From positions 62,001 to 126,000 of the forward strand of contig NZ_JAGSYD010000004.1 of the NCBI RefSeq assembly GCF_025685575.1: a DNA stretch of 64,000 bases. The letters run 5' to 3'. The notes below the pieces were generated by a model, which saw nothing but the letters and a program-made list of their open reading frames with translations, had not been told where the DNA came from and ran no database searches. Shown one piece after another: positions 1 through 8,307 of this stretch (position 1 is the stretch's first letter; every line of letters begins with the position of its first letter). Source of the DNA: Granulicella cerasi (GTDB lineage Bacteria; Acidobacteriota; Terriglobia; Terriglobales; Acidobacteriaceae). A program made the translations under genes and the position numbers.

Positions 1-742
1 CGACGCGAAGGACGCCGCGCCCACTGTGTGGACCGCGTATGACGATCAAAACTTCTACTTCGCCGCGCGCATCCCGGACTCGACGCAGGATGAAGGGATG
101 ATCCGCTTTGAGAAGCGCGACGATGACAGCTACTACTATCCCGAGCTGGTGAAGACCGCAGACGGCAACACGTTGCCGTGGCCGAACAACGTGCCGCGCT
201 ACAGCTATCGCAAGCACTTCGATGTGCCCAGCGGATCGGGCGGGCATGACAATGTGCAGATCGCCTTCAATGTGCTGGAGAAGAAGCCGTGGCTGCCGTA
301 CCCCGCAGGCACGATGCCGCACTTCATCTCGTACTGGGACACGGACTACGAGTATGCGCTGAATCCGGTGGCGAAGCAGTTTGGCGGCGGCGCTGAGGTG
401 TGGCGTCTGCTGGCGCCGGGCGTGCCGGTGAAGTCGTACTTCCCGCGTCAGCCGAAGGCGGCCATCGACCAGGGGCCGGTGAGCGGAGCGCAGCTTGTGG
501 TGCGCCACGATGGCAACCTGCGCATCGTGGAAGCATCGATTCCGTGGACGGAGATGCCGGCGGTGCATGAGCGCATCCTCGCCGGCAAGACGGTGAAGTT
601 CTCCTGCCGCGTGAATGACAACAAGGGCAAGTCGCGCGAGCTGGCGACGGAGCGCTCGGTTTCCAAGGACAACCCGCCGACGTTTCATGACCCTTGGCAG
701 ACGCACTGGGCCAACGAGCTGGAGTTCGGCGCGGAGAAGTAG
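1..742 (+). CDS. CBM9-like carbohydrate-binding domain protein, 5'-truncated by the window edge
   Basis: The reading frame is already open at base 2 (it reads DAKDAAPTVWTAYDDQNFYF) and ends at TAG 740-742, so only the C-terminal ~246 residues are visible. The stretch TVWTAYDDQNFYFAARIPD is typical of the family 9 carbohydrate-binding/DOMON-like beta-sandwich found in extracellular glycan-active proteins. The C-terminus ends FHDPWQTHWANELEFGAEK. No catalytic motif can be seen in this part. It converges tail to tail with the LacI gene, with no base between the two stop codons, and it belongs to a carbohydrate-utilisation island. A role in binding or processing exported polysaccharide is inferred. 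The full product and start lie outside the window. The GTG at 26 is internal and should not be taken as a start. Confidence 0.7.
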   Translation, partial: DAKDAAPTVWTAYDDQNFYFAARIPDSTQDEGMIRFEKRDDDSYYYPELVKTADGNTLPWPNNVPRYSYRKHFDVPSGSGGHDNVQIAFNVLEKKPWLPYPAGTMPHFISYWDTDYEYALNPVAKQFGGGAEVWRLLAPGVPVKSYFPRQPKAAIDQGPVSGAQLVVRHDGNLRIVEASIPWTEMPAVHERILAGKTVKFSCRVNDNKGKSRELATERSVSKDNPPTFHDPWQTHWANELEFGAEK

Positions 743-1774
743 CTAAGCCGTCGGCGTGCAACCGCAGGAGCCGCGGATGACGAAGTCGAGGTCAAGCTGC
801 AGGCGCTTGGCGGGCTCGTCGGCGTTGCCGTTGATGCGCGCGAGCAGTTGCGTGGCCGCGCTTTCTCCGATGCGCGAGGCGGGCTGCACCATAGCGGTCA
901 GCGGTGGATGCAGGAAGGGGCCAAGCTGCACGTCGTCGAAGGCCACGAGCGCAAGTTCCTCGGGCACCTTGATGCTGCGGCTGGCGAAGGCTTCGATGAC
1001 CTGCAGGGTGGTGAGCTCGTTGATGCTGAAGATAGCGGTGGGCGGCTGCTTCATCGCGCGCCAGATGTCGATCTGTCGGGCGACGCTGCCGTCGTCGGGC
1101 GAGACGATCTCGAGCATAGGCGGAAGTCCCGCGTCCTTGATCGCTGAGCGATAGCCATCGATACGCTGCTGAATGGTGTAGAGATGGCGATGGATGCCGA
1201 TGCAGCCGATGCGCTTGTGGCCGTGGCCGATGAGATGCTGCACGGCGACCTTGGCGGCCTGCTTGTTTTTCACCAGCACGGAGTCAAAGGTGCTTGCCGA
1301 GATGGGTTGATCAAAGGCGACGACGGGCAGCTTGGAGACGCGCGTGGTGTGCAGCACGGAGTCTTCGCCATCGGAGGGCACAATGAGGATGCCGTCGATC
1401 TGGTGGCGGATGAGGTAGTCGATCTCCTCGTTCTCGATGCGGCCGTCGCCGTCGGTGAAGGCGATGATGGAGGTGTAGTGCGCCTGGCGCAGGACCTTCT
1501 GCGCACCGCGAATACACTGCGCCATGAAGGGGCCGCCGATGTTGGGCACGACGATGCCGACGGCGCCGGAGCGCTTGACGCGGAGTCCGCGGGCTAGCTC
1601 ATTCCGCTGGTAGCCGAGCCGCTCGGCGGCGCGTTCGACGCGCTTGCGTGTCTCTTCGCTGACGAGGTTCTGGCCCGACAGGGCACGCGAGGCTGTACCC
1701 AGGCCAACGTCGGCTAAACGGGCCACATCAACCAGGGTGGGAGCGGGATTCGTCGATTTACTTTTGCCGGGCAA
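743..1774 (-). CDS. LacI-family transcriptional regulator
   Basis: The 343-residue protein has the usual length and layout of LacI/GalR repressors. An N-terminal helix-turn-helix (about residues 12-35, TLVDVARLADVGLGTASRAL) is followed by the hinge helix region RKRVERAAERLGYQRNELAR. A periplasmic-binding-like sensor domain starts near SGAVGIVVPNIGGPF. The C-terminus RGSCGCTPTA is rich in Cys/Gly. Such proteins bind short palindromes with a central CG and release DNA on binding a sugar. Three matching palindromes occur upstream of neighbouring glycoside-hydrolase genes, so this is the likely local regulator. The inducer is unknown. It lies downstream of GH35 on the same strand with its own ~100-bp gap. 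Confidence 0.92.
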   Translation of the reverse strand: MPGKSKSTNPAPTLVDVARLADVGLGTASRALSGQNLVSEETRKRVERAAERLGYQRNELARGLRVKRSGAVGIVVPNIGGPFMAQCIRGAQKVLRQAHYTSIIAFTDGDGRIENEEIDYLIRHQIDGILIVPSDGEDSVLHTTRVSKLPVVAFDQPISASTFDSVLVKNKQAAKVAVQHLIGHGHKRIGCIGIHRHLYTIQQRIDGYRSAIKDAGLPPMLEIVSPDDGSVARQIDIWRAMKQPPTAIFSINELTTLQVIEAFASRSIKVPEELALVAFDDVQLGPFLHPPLTAMVQPASRIGESAATQLLARINGNADEPAKRLQLDLDFVIRGSCGCTPTA

Positions 1775-1877
1775 GGCGTCTCCAGAGTCATGCTACATGA
1801 AGCGGTGCTAAATCCTAGAGGCCGTGATACTTAGTTTGCCTCGCGGGGTCGGTGAAACGATTGCGCGGATGGAAGGC

Positions 1878-3980
1878 TCAGCCGCCGCGGCGCCGTTGCA
1901 GGGAAAGCAGTGTTGGAGTGCCGCCCTGCTCGTCGAAAATGCGCAATGTATTGTGCTCCTTCAACCACGCTCGTGGCACGTGATAGTAACGCTGTGAGGG
2001 TTGGTCGCTGCCGGCGGGTGAGAGGAGCCAGTGGCGTCCGAGCGCGTGGCCGTTCAGCTCGAGCGAGCCCTTCGTGAGGCCAGTGGCGTCGAGGCGGTAG
2101 ACATCTTCGTGCGATTGGCTGGCCAGAGGAAGCGAGAACGATGTCGTGTACCAGGTAAGGCCGTCGGCGGCGTGGGCGGTTTCGGCTTGCGGGCCGCGCA
2201 GGCCGGGTGTCATGGTCCAGCCGTGCAAGGGCTTGCCGTCAAGCTGCACGCCTTGCCAGATGCCTTTGCGCTCCATGTTCATGGGGTAGCCGATCTGCCA
2301 GTCGCCCTTGATGAGGCCGATGGCCACAGAGAGCAGATCGATGCGATGGTGGCCGGGCGGCATCGCGGGCAGTTTGAAGACGAAGCGATATCCGTCATCG
2401 TGTTCGTTGTCGTGATGATTCGCGACGATGAACGGATAGCGGTCGCTATGCGGGACGATGGGGCCGCGATTTTCGTAGAGCGAGCCGAGGTTGCGCTCGA
2501 CGAGCTGGCTGTTGAGGTAGAGGTAGAAGAGGTCTCCGCCGTAGGGGATAGCAAGCTCCGCGCCGGAGCGTATCGGGCCTTCGATGGTGGTGGAGTACCA
2601 GCAGTAATCGGTGGTGTCGTGGGTGAGCAGGAGCTGCTCGACCGGTTCTTCGGCGGAGGTGTGGGGATGCGCGGCGCGGGGTAGCGGCTCGGCGGCGTGT
2701 TGCCAGGAGAAGTTCGTGGCGACGGTGGTCCAGTTTTGCGGCTTCGGCGGCGCGGCGGCGGAGGTCTTGTAGAGCGTGCGACCGTTCAGGCGGAGTTCGG
2801 CGGTGCCGCCGCCGGCGGTGTCCAGCGCGAGGGTGAGGGTATCGCCGGCGTGCGTCCATGTGGCCTCGGTCTGCGTGGCGGAGAGGGCCTTGCGCTCGCG
2901 TGCGCCCTCGAGCAGCAAGGGCTGCGCGGTGTGCAGCGCGCTATGCAAGCGACCCAGCTCGAGGCCAAGCGCGCTGGGTGAGCCGTACTCTTCAAGCGGA
3001 GCGTCGAAGTCGTAGCTGGTGGTCTGCAGATACATGGCGGTGCGACCGAAGTTCGTGCCACCGTGCCACATGTAATAGTTGAAGCCTGCGCCGCCGGCAG
3101 AGAGGAAGTTCAGGATGGCGGTGGCGAGGGTTTGCGGTTGTCGTGGCGTGGGGTGTGGCTGGCCCCAAAGGGCGTACCAGCTCGGATAGAGCTCGGACCA
3201 GAGCGCGGGCGCGTTGGGCGCAGCGACGTGCATCTCGTCCACGTGCTCGGGCGTTACGGTGTCGCTGTTGGCGGTGGCGAGCGCACCTTGCGCGCTGCCT
3301 TCGCATTGCGTCAACGGAACCTTGCCGAGGCCGATGCGTTCGGCGAGCTCCACCATCCAGCGCAGGTATTGCTGGCCTTCAGCGCCGTAGCGCTTGCTGA
3401 TGTGGCTATACTCGTTCTCCACCTGCACGAGCACGATGGGGCCGCCGTTGCTGGCGAGGAAGGGCCGCACCTCTTCTGTAAGCCGCGTGAGATAGCTGGC
3501 GACGCGCTGCTGATACGGCGCGTTCAGCGTGCGGAAGGTGATGCCCGGTACATCGCGGAGCCACACCGGAAAGCCGCCGAAGTTCCACTCGGCGCAGCAG
3601 TAGGGGCCGACGCGGAGGAAGACGAAGAGCTTGCGTTCGGCGCAGAGGCGCAGGAAGAGGCGCAGGTCGGCGTCTTCGGTGAAGTGGAAGTGGCCGGGCT
3701 GCGGTTCGTGGATGTTCCAGAAGCAGTAGGTGGAGATGGCATTGAGCCCGAGCGCGACGCAGTGGTCCAGGAGTGCGGGCCACATCTCCGGCGTGGAGCG
3801 GGAGTAGTGCAGCTCGCCGCAGAGCAGCAGCACACGCTTACCGTGGACGATCAGCGAGCGCGCGTCAAAGCGTACGGCGGCGCTTTCGCTGAGCGCATGA
3901 AGACCAAAGCCCCGCGCTGCGCCGACATGCGCGGCCGCGAGGGCGGTGGATTGCAGAAACGTACGACGAGTGAAAGCCAA
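1878..3980 (-). CDS. GH35 beta-galactosidase, Tat-exported
   Basis: Exported glycoside hydrolase of family 35, which removes terminal beta-galactose from oligo- and polysaccharides with a retaining mechanism. The 700-residue product begins with a twin-arginine signal (TRRTFLQSTALAAAHVGAA). The family signature GELHYSR is at 55-61 and GPYCCAEWNFGGFPVWLR at 125-142. The expected acid/base Glu is E190 in VENEYS and the nucleophile candidate is E263 in WSELYPSW. C-terminal beta-domains carry a jelly-roll galactose-binding-like region. The start is a TTG with GGAG eight bases upstream; no better ATG precedes the Tat motif. It is the next gene after TonB receptor 1, separated by a strong hairpin, so it probably shares that transcript in part. 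Confidence 0.9.
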   Translation of the reverse strand: MAFTRRTFLQSTALAAAHVGAARGFGLHALSESAAVRFDARSLIVHGKRVLLLCGELHYSRSTPEMWPALLDHCVALGLNAISTYCFWNIHEPQPGHFHFTEDADLRLFLRLCAERKLFVFLRVGPYCCAEWNFGGFPVWLRDVPGITFRTLNAPYQQRVASYLTRLTEEVRPFLASNGGPIVLVQVENEYSHISKRYGAEGQQYLRWMVELAERIGLGKVPLTQCEGSAQGALATANSDTVTPEHVDEMHVAAPNAPALWSELYPSWYALWGQPHPTPRQPQTLATAILNFLSAGGAGFNYYMWHGGTNFGRTAMYLQTTSYDFDAPLEEYGSPSALGLELGRLHSALHTAQPLLLEGARERKALSATQTEATWTHAGDTLTLALDTAGGGTAELRLNGRTLYKTSAAAPPKPQNWTTVATNFSWQHAAEPLPRAAHPHTSAEEPVEQLLLTHDTTDYCWYSTTIEGPIRSGAELAIPYGGDLFYLYLNSQLVERNLGSLYENRGPIVPHSDRYPFIVANHHDNEHDDGYRFVFKLPAMPPGHHRIDLLSVAIGLIKGDWQIGYPMNMERKGIWQGVQLDGKPLHGWTMTPGLRGPQAETAHAADGLTWYTTSFSLPLASQSHEDVYRLDATGLTKGSLELNGHALGRHWLLSPAGSDQPSQRYYHVPRAWLKEHNTLRIFDEQGGTPTLLSLQRRRGG

Positions 3981-4014
3981 GCGATGCTCCGCGAAAGTGA
4001 ATGCAATGGAGAAA

Positions 4015-4044
4015 CCGCAGACCGGACGGCCGCCCGGTCTGCGG
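4015..4044 (-). terminator. Hairpin between TonB receptor 1 and GH35
   Basis: A perfect 11-bp stem (CCGCAGACCGG at 4015-4025 pairing with CCGGTCTGCGG at 4034-4044) encloses an 8-base loop. It sits 8 bases after the receptor stop codon. On the minus strand it is followed only by TTTCT, so termination may be partial and allow read-through into GH35. It could equally protect the 3' end of the receptor mRNA. Confidence 0.6.
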
Positions 4045-4052
4045 TAGTGGGG

Positions 4053-7000
4053 TTAGAAGTTGAATTCGGCGCCAAAGCGTACGACGCGAGAGATGCCTTG
4101 CGTGTTTACGGCGGCGAGGGTGCCGAAGCTGACGTTGGTGCCGCTGTATTGGCTGATGTTGTTGTTGGGAACGGTGGGGAACTTGCCGGTCGTGGTGTCG
4201 GGGGAGAAGGAGCTGAGGAGCGTGCGTCCGTTCACGCCGAAGTAGACCGGGTGGTTGAAGACGTTGGAGAAGTTGGCGTTCACCTGCACGCGATATTTCT
4301 TGTAGACCTTGAAGTCCTTGGCAACGCGCATGTCAAAGAAGAACTCGCGCGGGGAGCGGGCATCGCCCATGGTGCGCGGCACGTTGCCGAGCGCAGGTGC
4401 GCCGGGTGCCCCGGGGATGGAGAACGCCGCAGGATTGAGATACGGCGTCACGGTGCTGAGTGAGTTGAAGGGGTTCTTCTTCCAGTTGGGATTGATGACC
4501 GGAACGCCGGGAACGCGGTTGGGGCGCAGCGTGTATCCCGCGGGCAGTGCGGAGAAGACGCAGTACTGCGCGGTGCCGCCGGGGTTGCACTGATCGACGC
4601 CCTTCGGCGTGACCGACTGGTAGTAGCCGGGGTTGCCGAGCGCGACGTAGTTGGGGAAGCCGGACATCATGGAGGCGATGCCCGAGGTGGTGAAGCCGCC
4701 GATGATCTGATCGATGACGCGGACGCCGGTCTTGAAGCGGCGGTTGAAGCCGAAGGGCAGCGAGTAGCTGTAGCCGGCGCGGAAGCGGCTCGGCTGATCG
4801 AAGGACGAGAGCGAGAGTTCGGCGCGCGTATCGAAAGGGTTCTGCGGAGGTGCGGTGCCAAAGCCGCCGGCAAAGCCCGCGTTGGCCGCTACGTTGTCGA
4901 GGCTCTTGGACCATGACCAGTTGCTGAGGAAGGTGAGGTCCTTGGTCAGGCGCTGGTTCACGCTGACGTAGATGGCGTTGTAGTGCATGGTGCCGCGGCG
5001 CGGATAGATCTCCGGCAGGGTCTGGTTGAAGAAGTTCTGGTAGGGGTAAAGCTTCTGCAGCGCTGTTTCCTGCAGGATGGCAGCGGTGGGGTCGTTGTTG
5101 TTGTTGCGGATGTTGTAGGTGTTGTTGCTCTGCGCGGCGAGGTTCTTGCCCGCCTGCACGGCGGCAACGATGACGCCGAGTGCAGGCGTGTTGCGCGGAT
5201 AGTTGAAGCCACCGTAGAGGTGTGTACCCTTCACGCCCTGGTAGCTGACCTGCACGACCGTGCGCGCCAGTGGCTGGTACTGCAGCGTGAGTCCCCAGGT
5301 CTGCACGTAGGGCACCGCGTTGGACTGGTCGACGAAGACGGGCGAGATGCCGGTGGAGAAGTTGAAGGGGCCACGCTGTCCGTTCAACGCGGTGTAGGCG
5401 GACTTGAGCGAGTTCGCGGGGATCGGGTTGGTGATGTAGTTCACGATCCAGCCCGGGGTGGTACCGCCGTTCACGCCGCCGACGCTGGAAGCGCCAACGT
5501 TGAGGTTGGGGTCGGGAATGTTCTCCTGCCCGCTGAGCGGGGGACGTCCGATGGTGTAAGAAGCGCGGATGGTGGACTTGCGCGTAGGCGCCCAGGAGAT
5601 GCCGACGCGCGGCTCAAGGCCCCAGTGGTTGGTGGGCCAAAGCGACTGGCCGGTGCCGCAGGCGCCCGAGAAGCAGAAGGCGCCCTGAGAGGCCATGCTG
5701 TTAACCGTGCCCTGATAGCTGGGGTTCATGAAGGCCTGGTTGTTGTTCTTTTCCATGCGCGGTGTTTCCACTTCATAGCGCACGCCGATGTTGATGGTGA
5801 GGCTGGGCAGGGCGCGCCAGTCGTCCTGGAAGTAGCCGGCGTAGTAGCGCCAGCGATAGTAGCCGGGCACGGAGATGGGCGTGTTGGTGAAGCTGGTGAT
5901 CGTGCCCTGAATGAAGCTGGCGAGTGTGCTTCCGCTGTTGGTGGTGCCGTTGCCGGTCTCCCCGGCGGCGAAGGAGTACTTGCCGCCAGTGAGACCGCTC
6001 AGGTCGTACTGATTGGACTGGTACCAGCGCATGTCGCCGCCGAATTGAAACTGGTGACGGTGCCAGGTCCAGGTGATGTCGTCGCCGACGATGAAGTTCT
6101 GGTCGATGTTGATCTGTGAGTTGCCGACACCGATTTGCGGGGTGTAGCTGTAACCGTTTTGTGCGAAGTTGCCGAGTGAGGGGAGGCCGTAACCAACCAC
6201 CGCGGGCGTAAGACCGTATTTGGCAGCATAGTCCGCGTTGGTCGAGCTCGGTGGGGCTTTGCGCGGCTGGTTGACGCGCAACCACGAGTAGTGGAAGTTG
6301 CTGACGAGCGTGTTGGTGAGCACGCGCGTGTAGCCGATGGCGACGTCGTAGGTATGGGCCGCGTCGGTCGGCGTCTGGTTCAGCGGGTTGTTCACGTCCG
6401 TGGCGAAGTAGCGCAGCGCGGAGACCGGAATGCTCGTGAAGCGGACATAGATCTGGTTGGAGTTGTTGAAGACGTGGTCGATGCGCACGTTATAGCGGTT
6501 GTCGATGTTGTAGACGCCGCGGGCGTAGGTGCCGTTGGTGCCGTCAGTCTGGTATCCGCCATCGGCACGGTCGAAGGTGGCGTTGGGGCCGGGGTTGGAG
6601 GGTGTGGGCAGGTTGCCGATGACGAACTGCGCGAAGGCATTGTGCGCGAGGAGGTTCGAGATGTCGTTGGGGCAGGTGGTGGCACCGGGGTTGGCGCTGC
6701 GCCAGATATCGCTGCAGTCGGTGATGGGCCCACCGGGCACAGGGGTGTAGGTATTCAGTGAGGTCCCGGCAGGGAAGCCGTTGGCGTCGTAGCCAGAGGC
6801 ATGGTTGTAAAGGCCCGAGTTGGCGATGTGCGGCGCGGCGCGGGCGGCGTCCCAGCCCTGCGTCTTCAGCGTGGTCTGGTTGACGAAGATGAGCGAGTCG
6901 TTGAACTTGCCTTGCAGTTCAGCGGGCGTGAAGTAGGTAGTGCGCTGACCGGTGCGGTTGCGCAGGCGCGCAGGCTCGAAGCTGACCTCGAAGAAGGTCT

Positions 7001-7961
7001 TGTCCTTGTGCGGATAAAGCCTGGGGATGTAAAGCGGGCCGTTGAGATAGAAGCCGTAGTAGTTCTCGTGGATGTTGTTCTTCAGCGTGCCGCCGAGCGG
7101 GTACGCGTTCCACCAGGGATCGGTATGACGCCAGGTGACCGAGCCGTGATATTTGCTGGTGCCGGCGGCGGAGGACATGACGATGGCACCGCTGGAGGTG
7201 CGACCGTACTTGGCCGACATGCCGCTGGTGACGACCGTCATCTCGCCGACGTTGCGGCCGGAAAGGTTCAAGCCTGAGCGCGGATAGCTGGCCTGCATCA
7301 CGTCGGAGCCGTCGATGAGCAGCGCCGTCTGGCCGGGTTGCGAACCGCCGACGGTGATGTTCGCGCCGGGCAGCACGTAGCTGGTGAAGGCCGAGGGGTT
7401 CTCCGTGGCGATGCCGCCTGGGTTCAGCGGATCGCCGGTGACGCCAGGCACGAGCAACGCGGCCTCGAGCGCAGACTGCTCGGGATAGGGCAGCGACTCG
7501 ATCAGCGCGTGGTCAACGGTGGTGCTGACGTCTGAGACGTCCTTCGAGAGCAGCGAGTCGGCCGACTCCACGGTGACCTGGAAGGTGTCGCTGCCGGTGG
7601 CGAGTTGCACGTTGGTCGTGACCGACTGCGCGGCGCTGACCGTGATGTTCGTGACAACGATGCGCGAGAAGCCCTGCGCGGTGGCCTCGATCTCGTAGGG
7701 GCCGGGGACCAGCGAGGTGAAGGTGTAGAGGCCGCTGGAGTTGGACTTTACATGCAGCTTGACGTGGGTGTCGGTGTTGGTCGCGGTGACGAGTGCGCCG
7801 GGGACGAGGGCGCCGGTCGCGTCCTTCACTTCACCGTTGATCGAGCCCTGACTGGTCTGCGCGAAGGCGCCTGTGCCGAGGAATACGGAGAGCAAAAGAA
7901 GGGTGCAGAAAAAGCTGACGTGACGTAGAGCGCGACCGATAGAATGTGTTGCCAACAACAT
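4053..7961 (-). CDS. TonB-dependent receptor with carboxypeptidase-regulatory-like N-terminal domain (receptor 1)
   Basis: Outer-membrane receptor of the large Oar-like type abundant in Acidobacteria, about 1,300 residues. A signal peptide (SFFCTLLLLSVFLGTGAFAQ) is followed by a CarboxypepD-regulatory beta-sandwich starting SINGEVKDATGALVPGALV. A plug domain comes next (LIDGSDVMQASYPRSGLN region), then a long beta-barrel with many aromatic/Gly/Asn strands. It ends RVVRFGAEFNF, with the terminal Phe usual for barrel proteins. The chosen ATG at 7961 has GGGAGGA upstream; the frame is open further, but a start there would put about 29 residues before the signal. It probably imports or binds the oligosaccharides handled by the flanking GH35 and GH78 enzymes. 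It is divergent from GH78 across a ~350-bp region with LacI-type operators. Confidence 0.9.
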   Translation of the reverse strand: MLLATHSIGRALRHVSFFCTLLLLSVFLGTGAFAQTSQGSINGEVKDATGALVPGALVTATNTDTHVKLHVKSNSSGLYTFTSLVPGPYEIEATAQGFSRIVVTNITVSAAQSVTTNVQLATGSDTFQVTVESADSLLSKDVSDVSTTVDHALIESLPYPEQSALEAALLVPGVTGDPLNPGGIATENPSAFTSYVLPGANITVGGSQPGQTALLIDGSDVMQASYPRSGLNLSGRNVGEMTVVTSGMSAKYGRTSSGAIVMSSAAGTSKYHGSVTWRHTDPWWNAYPLGGTLKNNIHENYYGFYLNGPLYIPRLYPHKDKTFFEVSFEPARLRNRTGQRTTYFTPAELQGKFNDSLIFVNQTTLKTQGWDAARAAPHIANSGLYNHASGYDANGFPAGTSLNTYTPVPGGPITDCSDIWRSANPGATTCPNDISNLLAHNAFAQFVIGNLPTPSNPGPNATFDRADGGYQTDGTNGTYARGVYNIDNRYNVRIDHVFNNSNQIYVRFTSIPVSALRYFATDVNNPLNQTPTDAAHTYDVAIGYTRVLTNTLVSNFHYSWLRVNQPRKAPPSSTNADYAAKYGLTPAVVGYGLPSLGNFAQNGYSYTPQIGVGNSQINIDQNFIVGDDITWTWHRHQFQFGGDMRWYQSNQYDLSGLTGGKYSFAAGETGNGTTNSGSTLASFIQGTITSFTNTPISVPGYYRWRYYAGYFQDDWRALPSLTINIGVRYEVETPRMEKNNNQAFMNPSYQGTVNSMASQGAFCFSGACGTGQSLWPTNHWGLEPRVGISWAPTRKSTIRASYTIGRPPLSGQENIPDPNLNVGASSVGGVNGGTTPGWIVNYITNPIPANSLKSAYTALNGQRGPFNFSTGISPVFVDQSNAVPYVQTWGLTLQYQPLARTVVQVSYQGVKGTHLYGGFNYPRNTPALGVIVAAVQAGKNLAAQSNNTYNIRNNNNDPTAAILQETALQKLYPYQNFFNQTLPEIYPRRGTMHYNAIYVSVNQRLTKDLTFLSNWSWSKSLDNVAANAGFAGGFGTAPPQNPFDTRAELSLSSFDQPSRFRAGYSYSLPFGFNRRFKTGVRVIDQIIGGFTTSGIASMMSGFPNYVALGNPGYYQSVTPKGVDQCNPGGTAQYCVFSALPAGYTLRPNRVPGVPVINPNWKKNPFNSLSTVTPYLNPAAFSIPGAPGAPALGNVPRTMGDARSPREFFFDMRVAKDFKVYKKYRVQVNANFSNVFNHPVYFGVNGRTLLSSFSPDTTTGKFPTVPNNNISQYSGTNVSFGTLAAVNTQGISRVVRFGAEFNF

Positions 7962-8047
7962 GTGGTTCCTCCCCGGCGAAGCAGCGCTTCGGGTGCCTGC
8001 AACAAGGCCCATGGAAGGGACGCAGGCGGTGAATTTCTGCGGTAACA

Positions 8048-8061
8048 TGGAAACGTTTCCG
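8048..8061. promoter_or_regulatory. Probable LacI-family operator (receptor 1 promoter)
   Basis: TGGAAACGTTTCCG contains the perfect 12-bp palindrome GGAAACGTTTCC at 8049-8060 with a central CG, the hallmark of LacI/GalR operators. It lies 87 bases upstream of the receptor start codon and shares CGTTTCC with the sites at 8261-8274 and 12019-12032. Confidence 0.7.
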
Positions 8062-8260
8062 CAACGCGGCGATCAATGTATAGCAGCGCGCTCATTTTTG
8101 GCAACGGCAATTGTTGCGTCCTTCGATCGGAGCCGTTGCGGAGCTCGAAATGCTCTTGTCACGGCGGTTCACGAGGCCACGGGCGGTAACGTTGCTCCGC
8201 GAGCGGAAACCGTGTCGCGCACGTCTCTCTTCTCTGGAAGAGACAGCTCGAAGTCCCGCA

Positions 8261-8274
8261 TAGTATCGTTTCCA
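8261..8274 (+). promoter_or_regulatory. Probable LacI-family operator in front of GH78
   Basis: TAGTATCGTTTCCA has one strong half-site (CGTTTCCA) and one degenerate half. Read towards its gene it matches the site before GH127 (TGGTAACGTTTCCA) at 12 of 14 positions. Exactly 33 bases separate it from the GH78 start codon, the same distance as at GH127. Confidence 0.6.
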
Positions 8275-8307
8275 TTGCCGTCCGGCAGAGTTGAAAAGGA
8301 GAAGTTT

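Larger units (their letters stand above)
7962..8307. promoter_or_regulatory. Divergent promoter region between TonB receptor 1 and GH78
   Basis: This 346-bp gene-free stretch separates two divergently transcribed genes and must carry both promoters. It contains a perfect palindrome centred at 8054/8055 and a second, degenerate LacI-type site at 8261-8274, given as separate entries. The frame of GH78 stays open through it by chance, but there is no coding pattern or ribosome-binding site before 8308. Confidence 0.6.

Noticed and set aside
1851-1866. GGTGAAACGATTGCGC upstream of the LacI gene as a possible autoregulatory operator
   Set aside because: Only the AAACG core matches; symmetry is poor and it lacks the CGTTTCCA half seen in the other sites.
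3063-4463. Long plus-strand open frame (466 codons) antisense to GH35 and receptor 1
   Set aside because: It is a GC-driven shadow with Arg/Gly/Ala-rich composition, crosses a gene boundary and its terminator, and has no domain pattern.
7960-8307. N-terminal extension of the GH78 protein back to 7960
   Set aside because: It would run through both operators and place about 116 residues before a Tat signal; GTG 8308 has a good ribosome-binding site.
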